The notes under the pieces: generated by a model | Databases searched by the model: none | What the model was told of the DNA's origin: nothing | Seen by the model: only the letters and a program-made list of their open reading frames with translations | Shown: positions 17,990-29,039 of the stretch, in pieces | Layout of the letters: each line of letters opens with the position of its first letter | Numbering within the stretch: position 1 is the stretch's first letter | Program-made: the position numbers and the translations under genes | NCBI RefSeq assembly: GCF_033958435.1 | Contig: NC_134158.1 | Location: 4,731,837-4,795,836 of the forward strand | DNA from: Carettochelys insculpta | Lineage: Eukaryota; Chordata; Testudines; Carettochelyidae | Direction of reading: 5' to 3' | DNA length: 64,000 nt

Positions 17990-19200
17990 GTGTGAGCTCT
18001 GCAGGCCATTTGCATTACTGCTAAAATAGACCAAAACAGCCTAAAATGGGGTAACTAGGGAAAACAGGCCAACTCCTCTTGCAAGCTAGAAATCCAACAA
18101 ATGTACCCCGATTAATAAATGTGTGAGCTATTACGCTTCAGGGTCGTGGTGTTCTTGTGATTATCCAGGCACCTACATATTTGACCAGGTGATGCTCTGC
18201 ATTGCAACATCTCTGCCCCTCCATGAATCCCACCCAGTCATTGAAATTAGAAGCTCACAGAAGAAGAGTTGCAGTCCTGGCTGAGGGTGGGGTTGCTCAG
18301 GGAATCTCCTTTCCCCAGGGCAGGAATCTGCTACTTGTGGCTCCGGAGCCACGTGGTGCTCCTTAAGGACTTCTTTGTGGCTGCCAATGTTGTAATTGCC
18401 AAGTAAAAAAAAAAAAAAGTAAACCTCCTGATTATTTTTGAAAAACGGTGAACATCTAAAAGCCCCCCACTAAAGCCCCAGCACTACCTAGAAAAGGACA
18501 CGTGCTCTTGAAATGTTGCATCAAATGGAGAGAGAAACTTTCTGCATCTCCGGGTCTCCGGTCACTGAATGACAATTCCCTGATGCCCGATTGTCTGAGT
18601 CCCCAGGTATTTCCCACAACTGTGAAAGGGAGGGAAAAAATCTTTAAAAACCACTTAGGGCCCTTTATTCTGTGCAGCTGAGAACATTTCACCGCGAAAT
18701 AATGAGAAATGCTGACAAAGAAACACCCGTGTCCCCCTCCAAGCAGAGCCGTGAATTCTGCCAGACTGGCGGCCCCCTTAGACACACGGCCCCGGCCCCT
18801 GCCCTGCGCCACAGGGGGAGGCTGACGTCCGGGGGAGCCTCTGTGAGCACAGGTGCGGGGAGGGAGCACTCCAGAGACGCGCTGCCCACACCACAACTTT
18901 AACTGCCAAGTGGGTGTCCCCGGCCCCTCCCGGCCCCTCTGGGTGGCCTCCCTGCGCCCTCCCCCACAGGCACCAGCACCCCTGGCAGTGACTCCCCACA
19001 CCTGAAACTGGCCCGAGTGGCCCCTTTCCCGCAACAGCCTCCAGGGCTCTGACTTCAGTTGGGGCCTGTTAGTCTGTTTCAGAGGCTGCGGCACCTGGAA
19101 GATAAACAGAGTTTGTTTGTTCTCCGGCGGCCCATGAGCGCTTAGGCCAGTCAATGAGCTCGTGGGAGTCCCAGGGCCCCGGTGTTTCCGTGAGCTCCTC
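17990..19200. other. No gene recognised upstream of the TRIM gene
   Basis: The stretch holds a poly-A run at 18402-18418 and anonymous sequence. The 303-codon minus-strand open frame (18456-19367) has no recognisable domain and overlaps TRIM exon 1, so I treat it as chance. Confidence 0.5.
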
Positions 19201-19282
19201 CCAGCCCAGCAAACAGCCTGAGTCAGATCCAGGCAGGGAAACACCCACTCGCTGCAGCGCATGAGCCTGTTCCTGAGCTCAG

Positions 19283-19294
19283 GGAAGTGAAACT
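19283..19294 (+). promoter_or_regulatory. ISRE-like element upstream of TRIM gene
   Basis: GGAAGTGAAACT differs at one position from the interferon-stimulated response element GAAANNGAAACT, 28 bp before the start codon. The paralog at 40.7 kb has a perfect match at the same place. Interferon control is plausible for TRIM genes but is not shown here. Confidence 0.35.
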
Positions 19295-19321
19295 CACCCT
19301 GTTCCCAGCCCAGAGGGAGCC

Positions 19322-22300
19322 ATGGCTGCAGGGAGCCCCCTGCAAAGTCTCCAGGAAGAAGCCACATGTCCCGTCTGTCTGGAGTATTTCACAGCCCCGG
19401 TCACTCTGCAGTGTGGGCACAACTTCTGCCGAGCCTGCATCAGCCAGTACTGGGAGGGACCCGACCCAGCCGCCTCCTGCCCTCAGTGCAGAGAGACTGT
19501 GCAGCAGAGAAGCCTCCGGCCCAACAGGCAGCTGGCCAATGTTACAGAAATAGCCAAACGGCTGAGTTTGCAGGCAGCGAAGGGAGCAGGAGGGGACGGG
19601 GTGTGTGGGGAGCACCAGGAGGCTCTGAAGCTGTTCTGTGAAGAGGATCAAACCCCCATCTGTGTGATCTGCAGAGAGTCCCGGGCTCACCGCGCTCACA
19701 CTGTGGTTCCCATCCAGGAGGCTGCCCAGGAGTACAAGGTACAGAGCTGCTGTCCAGGCTGATGGGTGATAACTTTGCGTTTTACTGACAAGTCAATGGC
19801 ACCATTCCGGTGTGTGCAGCCTGCAGGGCCTGAAAGTTGCTGTACAAATTAGTGATGCTCCAGCCTGGCAAAAAGGCAACAAAGAAAGTTTTTAAGTTTG
19901 TCTTGTGAGGGACACCCCTCCCCCCTGTGCTGTATGGAAAATGGGCTGTGACTGTAAATCTGTATAACTTAGAGATACTTTGAACAAAAGATGGTTTGTA
20001 ACCGGTTACATTTAATGTTCAAACCTGCTGAGTGTGTAATTGTTGTGAGTAGTTGGAAATACGCCGTGTGTGCTTGTTTAGAGTTAGAGGTGCTAATAAC
20101 AGCCATTGCTGGAGATTCTGGGGTTAGTTTTCCTCATGACTGAGCAATTAACCTGAGGGCTAGTAAATGGCTTGTTGTTCTGTAGGTCTGGGAGGTGGCT
20201 GGTTTAAAGACATGTAACTGTGCCACCTGGTGCAGGCCTCCATTTTGGGGGGATGCTTAACGGATGCCTGTTGGGGTGGAGTGGGGAGAAAGGGAGTCCA
20301 TGTTAGCAATAGGTGTTTTTCAGCCCAGTGTTTTAGCCAGCTTCACTTTTTGCTTCTAGCCTGCCTTCGAAATAGCCTGACATCCCCTGCGGCTACGTCT
20401 GCTCTTACTGGGAATGTTGACTGCTGTTACACAACTTTAGTTACACCAATTGCAAACCTAAAATTGATTTTGCAGCTGTCGACTTTGGTCCCTGTTCTCA
20501 CTGCCGAATGTTGATGGGAGCGCTCCTCCGGTCGGCAGTCCTTAATCTTTGTGGTTTGCAAGGAGTTCTGGGGGCAACCTAAACCCCAGAATGAGCCATT
20601 TCACGCAGGTGCAAAACAGCGCCCCAGAAGATCATCCCTTCTGTGACCCGTGTAGACCTGCCCTAAGGCTGTGTCCGCACTGCAGGTTTTTCAGAAATAA
20701 CTTTTCTCAATGTTCTAACAGGTAAATAAGTTATTTCTGAGACGAGCGCTCACACTGCCAGAGCATTTCAATCTGGAGCATTCACACTAGAGCGCCCAGA
20801 TTTGACATAAGAGCTAGGATGGGATGTCTCCCAAGAGGCCAATTAAGTCTTAATTTCCTCTCCTTCATACACACTGAGTCAGTTTCAAATTCGAAAGGGG
20901 GAGGAGGTCAGTGGAAGTTGTTTGTTTTGGGGGAGTTACTGTTTTGAGTTAAATGCCCTGTTACACCAGACTAGCAAGGTTTGCAGCGTGGGCACAAGGG
21001 TTTGTGGGATCTGCCCCCCACCTATAAAGGGGCTTTTCTGGGAAAACAAAACCAAACCAAAACCAGTGTAGACAAGTCCTAAGAAACACAGAGAACGTTA
21101 CTGGAGACCCAGGCTGGGATGAGATTCTTTTCGACGTAAAGATTTTACCTGCGATAAAGGCAGCTGTGACGCTATGAGGCCCATCTCACCAGCACTGAGC
21201 AGTGAAGAGAAGCAGCCGTTGCGAGGGAAAGACGCGCTGCTGAAGGCCCCAGGCCCAGCAGGGAGAGGAGGTTCCCACTGGGAGGCTGAACTCCTGCGCA
21301 GCTCCACGAGGGATTAAACTCAGATGCTGCGGCCGGCACTAGAGGAGGTCACTGGGCTGAACGCTGTGTGGGCCTCAGGTGCCCTCAGCCCACCCACAAC
21401 AGGGCTCAGATGGAGCAGCTGATTCACCCCCATGTGACTCCAGTGCCCTGGAATGTGCTGCACCTCTCCGCAATTCGCAAGTACCCACAAAGCTTGGGCA
21501 GAATCCAGATCTCCCACAAATTACTAAAAAGCCCTAATGTGAATTAGTATCACGTCTGGCTGTGACCAGCCTTGGGTCTGCATTAATAACGTGTCCTCTC
21601 CCGGGGAGTCTCGATGTCATCAAGCAAATAAAACTAAAAGTTATCTTGAGTTATCTTGGTGGAGAGAAATACCCAGCGCTCAACCCAAAGTAAAACCTCC
21701 CAAATCCTTTCTATTTCCACAGGAAAAAATCCAGGACCGTTTGAAGACTCTGAGAGAAGAGAGAGAAAAGCTGCTGGAACTGAAAGTGACTGGAGAGGGG
21801 AAAACCCAGGAGTGCCTGGTAGGTGCCGATTGTTATGAACCACCAGGGCTGGCAGAAGGAGGTCTGTTTGGAGGCAGACTCCTGTGCGGCCTTGGTGAAG
21901 GAGGGCTAGTGAGTGTCTCTGTGGTAGGGGATTGCTGGGTTAGAGCCATGGGAAGACAAGCCCTAAGCTTCCATTGCAGGGGATGAGTTAGTATCTATCC
22001 CTTGTGGCTTTCCCACAAATCCTCCCCAAGGGAACTCACTGTCCCTAGGAAGCGCTGCCTGCTGTGTCTGTTCACTTCCTTCTTTTTCCTCCACTTGCAT
22101 CTCTGTCAGTGCGGTGCTGAGCCCGGCCTCCTGCTGCTCGGAGTCTGAACTCCCAGAGGCCATGAATGACAGAATGTGCTAACTGGCAACCTTGGTAACC
22201 TCCCTTTCAGAGATAACAGGGGACAAAGGGGGAAACTCAGAGAGACTCTTCTGCCTTGTGTGCACAGAACAGAGTCAAAAGTCAGATATTGGGTTTTTCA

Positions 22301-25300
22301 AAGACATTCTCCCTACTGCGCACTCAGCTCCCCATGACAAGGCCCCAGGCCCCACCCATGGCCCTGACCAGCCCTTCCCCTGTCTTCCTACAGAGACAGA
22401 CACAAAGGGAGAGGCAGAAAATCGTGTGGGAATTCCAGCAGCTGCGGCAGTTCCTGGAGGAACAAGAGCGACTCCTGCTGGCCCGGCTGGAGAAGCTGGA
22501 GGAGGAGATTGTGAGGACCCAGAATGACAGTGTCAGTGAACTCTCTGCGCAGATTTCCCGTCTCAGTGAGCTGATGGGTGAGCTGGAGGGGAAGTGTCAG
22601 AAGCCAGCGAGTGAATTCCTGCAGGTGAGACTGAGGGAGACACAGAGACTCTGTGTGTGCCCCAGGGCTGGAGATCCCAGAGAAAAAAATAAGTTGTTGC
22701 TTTGCACCCACCAGCCACAGCTCCTCCACTTCTCCCTGCACGTCCTGCCTGCCACAGTCAGCTGTGGGGAGGAAAGGATCAGGTCCAGGGTGTGCTGGAG
22801 GGAGGGGATGGGCACAGGTGGGGAAGGGGAAGTGTGGGGGCAGGAAGAGGTGGGGCAAAGAGTGGCATTGCCGGAGGGGGTGGAGTGGGAGTGGGGTTCT
22901 GCATCCCCTGGGAGAAGTGGAAGCTGGTGCCTATGGCTACAAACATCCCAGCTCCCCTCACAGGGAAGGGAGGCTCCTGAATCATAAGCTCTGGGGTCCA
23001 GCAGTCTGAGGTCTTGAGTTACAGACACAGAGATATTAGAGATGGCAAAGCCCCATGAGCTCAGGGAATCCAAGGCCCTGGGGCCAGGGCAGGGCCCCTC
23101 TTCCCTAGATTTGCAAACTCCCTTCCCTGGGATCCCCTGTGCGTGTTGTGTGGGACTAAGATTCTTTTCTCTCCTTCCCTTGTAGGACGTCAGAAGCACC
23201 TTGAGCAGGTACGTGGCTCTCCGTCCCCCTCACACCTCTCAGTGTTGGGAAATATCTTGGAGGTGGTGTTACCACTGAATCTCCCCAGGACTCTATGGTG
23301 AGATGTTAGGGGAAGGTCCCATCTAAGCTACAAATTTCCCTGATCACCTCCAGCCTGAGGGTCTCACCCTTGCACAGACTTTCCAATTATCCCCTCAATG
23401 GCAAAGTCTGACCTCAAGTATTCCCTAGAGGTGTCACCTCCCTGGGGGACCGGCTGCCCCAGGACTATGAGGCTGGAACATCGGCTTGTCACTGCTGGGC
23501 ACTGGGTGAATTGGTGTCTGAGTCTAGTTCCTAGTGGGCAGATTTGTACAGCACTTCCACTGGCAGCATCCTGTCCCTCAGAGCCTGGAGGCCAAGGTGT
23601 GAATGGGCCATGGAGACGCAATTCCCCTTTTGTCCCCAGAGCTGGTCTCTCCAGGCCGTAGTTCTAGAATCTGAATGGGGCCTGCGAGGGGAATGTTGCA
23701 GGGCCCTGGGCTGTGCTGCACCTGCTCTCAGGCTGGGAGAGGCAGAGGGATTCTAACTCCCAGCCCCTCAGAGCAGCGACTCACTGGCAAGAACTGAAGA
23801 ACCGAGTCACTAAATTCTGATGTTGTTTCTGTCCAGGTGTGAGAAGGGGAAGTTCCAGCCGCCAGAGGAGATTTCCCCTGAACTGGAAGGACAAGTCAGT
23901 GGTTTCTCCATGAAAACTGTTGCTCTCTCCGAGACTCTGAGCAAGTTCAAAGGTACGTAGAAGAGATCTCGGAGGGCAAAGCGAGTTAAGCATCTGGAAC
24001 AGTGCCAAATGCCAAAGTCTCTGGTCAACTGGTTCACAATGAGGTTTGGCTTCTATTTAATTGTGGGGTGAGACTGGTACAAACTTGAGGTCCACCACTC
24101 AGGTTGATTAATTAAAAAACGTATTTGTTCCAAAAGGATGCTGTGCAGTTCCAGTTACCATCAGACACAGAGTGGCAGCCATGTTAGTCTGTATTCTAGC
24201 AATACTAAAAAGCAGTCTAGTCGCACTTTAAAGACTAACAAAATAATGTATTAGGTGATGAGCTTCTGTGCGACAGACCTACTTCTTCAGATCAGAGCCT
24301 TATGAGCACAGACTCAGTATATAAAGCACAGAGGTCCAAAAATTGTTATCAGCGTTGACAAATCAGAAAAATTGTTATCAAGGTTGGCAAATCAGAAGAG
24401 TAGAGGGACGGCAGAGGGTGTGATGTGGGGAAGTTAAGAGTTAAATAAAGCATCAAAGTATGTAAAAGAGTCCTTATAATGGGTCAGGTAATTGCTGTCC
24501 CTCTTCAAAACATGGGTTAATGTTTCAAATTTGAATATGAATGTTAGTTCTGAGCATTCTCTCTGTAGACACTTGTTAAAGTCCCTTTTCAATAGAACAC
24601 AAACTTTCAGGTCTTAAACAGGATGGCCCACTCCATTAAAGTGCTGGCTGACAGGTTTGTGTATTTGGAATTGTTTGATGTCTGTTCTATGTCCATTCAT
24701 TCTTTGTGGAAGAGTGTTTGCAGTCTGTCCTATATACAGGGTGTGTGGGCATTGTTGGCAGATGATGGCATATATGATGATAGTTGAGGGCCAGGAGAAT
24801 GTGTCCAGGATTCTGTAATTAACGTGGTTTGGTCCAGTGATGGTATCTTTGTCCAGAATAGCTATGTGGACAAAGTTGGCAACAGGGCTTGTTGCAAGGA
24901 AAAGTTCCAGGATTAGTATTATTGTGGTTTAGCCTGTGGTTGCTGGTGAGAATTCTCATAAGGTTGGGAGGTTGGCTATAGGAAAGAACAGGCCTGTCAC
25001 CTAGAGCCTTCTGGAGTGTGGCATCATGATTTAGGATAGGTTGTAGGGCTTTAATGATGCGTTGCAGTGGTTTGACTTGGGGGCTGCAGGTGATGACCAG
25101 TGATGTTCTGTTATTGGCTTTTTTGGGCCTGTCTTGGGGTAGTTGGCTTCTGGGTATTCGTCTGGCCCTGTTGATTTGTTTTTAAACTTCTCCTGGTGGG
25201 TAATTCAGGTCTATGAATGTTTGGCAGATTTTGGAGTTTTCGGTCTCTGTCAGTAGGATCAGAGCAGATGTGATTGTATCTCAGGGCTTGACTGTAAATG

Positions 25301-26659
25301 ATGGATTGTGTTGTGTTACCATTAGAGTGAGAAATGACAGAAACATGGAAAGAAATACTACCCATTTGCCTCCTCCTGCGGTATAGGCAGGCTGTGCTGC
25401 ATTTCCCCTGAGATGCTCTAACTATCCCTTACACTATCTACAATATTACGCACATCCTGTTTATATATTGACTAGCAGATTAATCCATCATTGCTTCGGT
25501 TCTTAAGTCAGTTGGGGCTGGTTTGAAAATGAAGGAAAAAGATTCACGCTTTATTGAAATGATTGTATTTTTCAAAATTACAGTGTTGTTTTGATTGTTA
25601 ATTTTTATGATGGATTTTTTTAAAAAAGGATTGTTAACATATTTCCATTAAATTTTTTAGTACAGAGGGGAACTTCACGATGTGTATATTTATTTTTTGT
25701 CACTATAAACTATTTCCATTCAGTTTTAACAAAAAAGGGCACCAGTTAATGTGGTTTCCAGTAACATTTTCTTTTAGTTTTCAAACCTTTCAGATTTAAG
25801 GTGTGGAGGAGGGGAGCTCTGCCAATGGTCACTGAGTTGGACCATCTGCTGGGGCTCCCAGTCTCTAGTCCCTCCCCAGGGAGAGGTGGGGGCAGGAGGG
25901 GAAAGATCCTGAGCCCCAGGTCTGGCCCAGCCGATCCTTTCACCCTGTCCCTGACCCGTCCCTGCCTGTGAGTGACTCTCCCCAGCCCTGGGCTGAGATC
26001 TCAGAGCTGTCGGGCACAGCCTGGGGGAAGGAGATTCCCTGAGTCACTCTCCAGCTGGGCCCGATTCTGTCACTGACCCCATCAAACCCTCCCCCAGGGC
26101 TGAGCTCTGCCCGTCACGCTCTGATTCTCTCTCCCCTGCAGCCAATGTGACTCTGGATCCAGACACCGCTCATCCCCACCTCGTCCTGTCTGAGGGTGGG
26201 AAAAGTGTGAGATGGGAACATACACGACAGCGCCTGCCCAACAACCCAGAGAGATTCGACGCTGAGCTCTGTGTGCTGGGCTGTGAGGGGTTCACCTCGG
26301 GGAGACATTGCTGGGAGGTGGAGGTGGGGGATGGGTTGTTCTGGGCTGTGGGGGTGGCCAGAGAATCTGTGAGGAGGAAGGGATGGATCAGCCTCAGCCC
26401 TGAGGGGGGGATCTGGGCTGTGGAGAAGTGGGATGGTCAGTTCCAGGCTCTCACCTCCCCTGAGACCCCCCTGACCCTTAGCCGGGCTCCCCGCAGGATC
26501 CGGGTGTGTCTGGACTGTGACCGGGGGCAGGTGACATTTATCGATGCTGGTGCCGAGGCCCCGATCTTCACTTTCCCGCCGGGCTCTGTCCCTGGGGGGA
26601 GAATCCGGCCCTGGCTGGGGGTGTGGCACCATAGCTCCCAGCTCCAACTGTGTCCCTGA
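19322..26659 (+). CDS. TRIM-family E3 ubiquitin ligase (RING-B-box-coiled coil-B30.2), complete six-exon gene
   Basis: Six exons join in frame to a 466-residue protein: 19322-19738, 21723-21818, 22394-22624, 23186-23208, 23837-23952 and 26142-26659. All introns are GT-AG, and exon sizes 417/96/231/23/116 are the class C-IV TRIM pattern. Exon 1 encodes a C3HC4 RING (Cys16, Cys19, Cys31, His33, Cys36, Cys39, Cys53, Cys56) and a B-box 2 (Cys95, His98, Cys106, Asp109, Cys114, Cys117, His123, His126). Exons 2-4 form the coiled coil. The last exon encodes PRY-SPRY (LDPDTAHPHLVLS, CWEVEV, RIRVCLDCDRG, stop after LQLCP). The family ligates ubiquitin through the RING and recognises targets through B30.2, often in innate immunity. 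It resembles the TRIM7/TRIM27/TRIM39 group, and I cannot choose between them. No defect seen. Intron 1 holds two DNA elements, and intron 5 a Penelope-like relic. Confidence 0.88.
20390..20668. mobile_element. Short inverted-repeat DNA element in TRIM intron 1
   Basis: The ends read ggctacgtctgctctta and gacccgtgtagacctgccc, the short inverted termini typical of the MITE-like elements in this window. The same element sits in intron 1 of the second TRIM copy (about 41765-42040), so it predates that duplication. Confidence 0.5.
20669..21083. mobile_element. Second MITE-like element in TRIM intron 1
   Basis: It starts aaggctgtgtccgcactgcag and ends accagtgtagacaagtcctaa. It is paired with 20390-20668, and the same tandem pair is present at 42041-42458. 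Confidence 0.5.
24160..25375 (-). mobile_element. Penelope-like element, decayed, antisense in TRIM intron 5
   Basis: Read on the minus strand, a frame near 25365-25260 gives IIYSQALRYNHICSDPTDRD, which fits the motif after the Penelope reverse transcriptase core. About 500 bp further, LYIGQT-like remnants (ccctgtatataggacagactgcaaacact) and KRMNGHRT/IDIKQFQIHKPVSQH-like sequence (degraded) mark the GIY-YIG endonuclease. The 3' tail (agaagtaggtctgtcgcac, ttaaagtgcgactagactgc) ends at about 24165. Several stops and frameshifts make it a dead copy. Confidence 0.6.
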
Positions 26660-26934
26660 AATCAGCCTCTCTAGCCTCAGTCTCAGTGGGGGGCTGGAGG
26701 GACCCCACTGAGCAGGGAACCAAACTCTCCACTCTGCCCCCAGGAACTGATGCCGGGAAATGAAAAAGGACAAAACACATCAGAATTGTCTTTCCTGCTT
26801 TATTTACTGGAAATACCTGACAGACCCCAGTGAGATCTTAGGACACAGATCGGTACAAATCGCATCCAGCTCCCCACCCCACCCTCTGGTGACCCTCATT
26901 AATTAATTGTGTCCTGCCCCTGCAGCGGCCTGGC

Positions 26935-27020
26935 TGTTAGTTCTGCCCCTGCCCAGCCCCACATCTGCCCCTCAGGGCCCCTCCTAAAGCCCCAGGGACA
27001 GGAGGGGGAGAGAGATGAGC
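26935..27020. repeat. Short repeat shared with 63160-63240 (inverted)
   Basis: The stretch gttagttctgcccctgcccagccccacatctg and its continuation to ggagagagatgag is the reverse complement of 63240-63160. Both lie 3' of a B30.2 end (26659 and 63051), so this is probably TRIM 3'-flank material that became rearranged. Confidence 0.5.
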
Positions 27021-27234
27021 CCCTCCAGCCCCAACAGCGAACAGACCAGCACGTCCCTGTGCTGAGGTGGGGCATTACTGGAGTGTAAAATGAACATGCA
27101 AAATATGATTGCAATCGCTCTTCTCTGCTTGTACCAAATCTTCTGCCAGCTAGGCCAAGGGAGGTGTCTGGTGATTCGCTGAATCTCTTTATTCGGCTCA
27201 GATGTTTGTATTATTGTTGTTACCCTTCTGCCGG

Positions 27235-28000
27235 AAGGAATTGGCAGCAACCAGGGCCGGGTTCAACATCGAGAGGTTCCTTTCATCCATCTCACACAGA
27301 ACCAGGTCAAGCCCCCAGCCAGTAGCCTGGGAATGTCACACACCCCTGGGGGCCTCGGAGAGGCAACGCTTCCCCCCTCGCAAGCACAAAGTCTGAGTGC
27401 AGAAATGGACTTTCAATAAAAGAGGCAGAAAAGTCAATTAGCATAAGCTTGGGAAAATCCCACACCCAGAGTTCATAACCAGTTCTCAAGTAACTGTCCC
27501 AGCTCAGATGCATTGAGCAGTGTCCTTGGCCTCTCAGGCTCTCCAGTCCAGTACTGTGACCAGCCAATCCACACACCCAACTTTCTCCCTACCCCCACTT
27601 CAAATGCCCCACTTACAACTTGGTCCAGTCCCTGTGGGCACTGACACCTCACGCTGATGCTTTCCCTCACGGAACCTGAGACAAGGCCACCTTTGCGCCC
27701 GTCCGGCGTTCTGCTTCCTCCTACCAGCCGTCCATGGGTCGTGCCTTCTGTCCATCCGCTGCTCCTCCTCCCGGCCACCCGCCAGTCCTGCCATACACTG
27801 CTCCTCCTACCAGCTGCTCGCCGGTCACACCATCCAGTGCCATGGTGGGTCTGGCCTGAGGCAAAACCCTGTAATTTCAGCACTTGGTGGCCTCAGCTGC
27901 CCCCCTGTAGTTTCAGCTCTGGATAGCCACCAAAGTGGAGTCTCACAAAAATACTCTTATGCAGCACTATCTTTTAACACAGGAGAGGACTACTCAGACC
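27235..28000 (-). mobile_element. LTR relic of the Gypsy-like family, minus strand
   Basis: The reverse complement matches blocks of the LTRs at 1-377 and 7105-7905 (cccagtagcctggga, cctcgcaagcacaaagtctgag) and further left-LTR material (gtttcagctctgg, aatttcagcacttgg). An AATAAA lies at 27415-27420 on the plus strand and could serve the TRIM gene as a distal polyadenylation signal, though this is uncertain. Confidence 0.4.
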
Positions 28001-28545
28001 AAACTTAGAGCTATAGGACCAAGGAATAGGTAGGGCCACGGCACTCAGCTACCTGGTTCAAACCATACGCCCCACCCCCTGCATATTTGCTTTATAATAT
28101 TTCAAACCAGGGAGCTCTGTGTAATCCATGTCTTTTGCAGTTATATCGACTGCCCTGCCCGCCCCCCCCAACGACTTGGAAAATTGGTGAGATTTCACAA
28201 TTCTCATACTGAGTGTTCGCATAAATTGTGATTCTACAACAATGTGTTTACAATAGACAAAATCTCATTGCTTCATTGATACCCATCACTCTTTGTTTGC
28301 CAGGTATCACATATGCACCCCTTTGCATTCTCATGCAAACAATCTCTGGGAGACACATTCCTCCCACCCTTCAGCAGCATTGAGTTCCTGCTGGCACATT
28401 CCTTCCAGAAATATTCAGAATAACGCCTCCATGCTGCAGGGAAAATAAGCAAAACTTATTCCCAAATAGTGTCTCCACACACAGTAGAGCCTCTTGTGGA
28501 TTAGAGTCCCTGAAAGCACAGCTTCCCGGGGCTCTAATCTGAAAT
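28001..28545. other. No feature recognised
   Basis: Anonymous sequence with no gene, RNA or repeat I can name. Confidence 0.4.
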
Positions 28546-28805
28546 ACCACGTCTACACAGCAAAGTTATTTCAGAATAAATATTCCATAGTAGCTCATTT
28601 TGAAATAGACCGTCGTCCTGTTTACACAGCCCCTAGTTTGGAATGGGCCCTGTTCTTCATGGAATGAGTTTGACCAAATTTGAAATAAGCCCTTCGCTAT
28701 TTCGAAATAATTTTGCAATAGTGGTTTTGCTGTGTAGACACTCGCAAAGTTATTTGGGAAGAGTGGCTGTTATTCCTCAATAAGTTTGCTGCGTAGACAC
28801 ACCCT
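28546..28805. mobile_element. Decayed MITE-like element
   Basis: Inverted ends acgtctacacagcaaagttattt and gtttgctgcgtagacacaccc enclose AT-rich sequence with internal short palindromes (tatttcgaaata). Confidence 0.5.
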
Positions 28806-29039
28806 CACTGACTGCAAACCTGGCCACCATGTTAAAGGGACACTGCCAATTTGAACGACAACAGGCTGGATTCTCATTCTCACCCAGGTCCCTTTATTTA
28901 CACCACTCTGGCATTGCCATCCCCGGTGGTTCAAAAGCCACAAATCAGGCCCAAAAACAATCATGAGAGATTTAGAAAAATAATGCTGTGAGGATTTTTT
29001 GTTATTCGTGTTCTGATTTTGAGGCTTGGAACTGGCACT

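Noticed and set aside
18456..19367. 303-codon minus-strand open frame before the TRIM gene
   Set aside because: No recognisable domain, overlaps TRIM exon 1 antisense, and the second TRIM copy does not preserve it.
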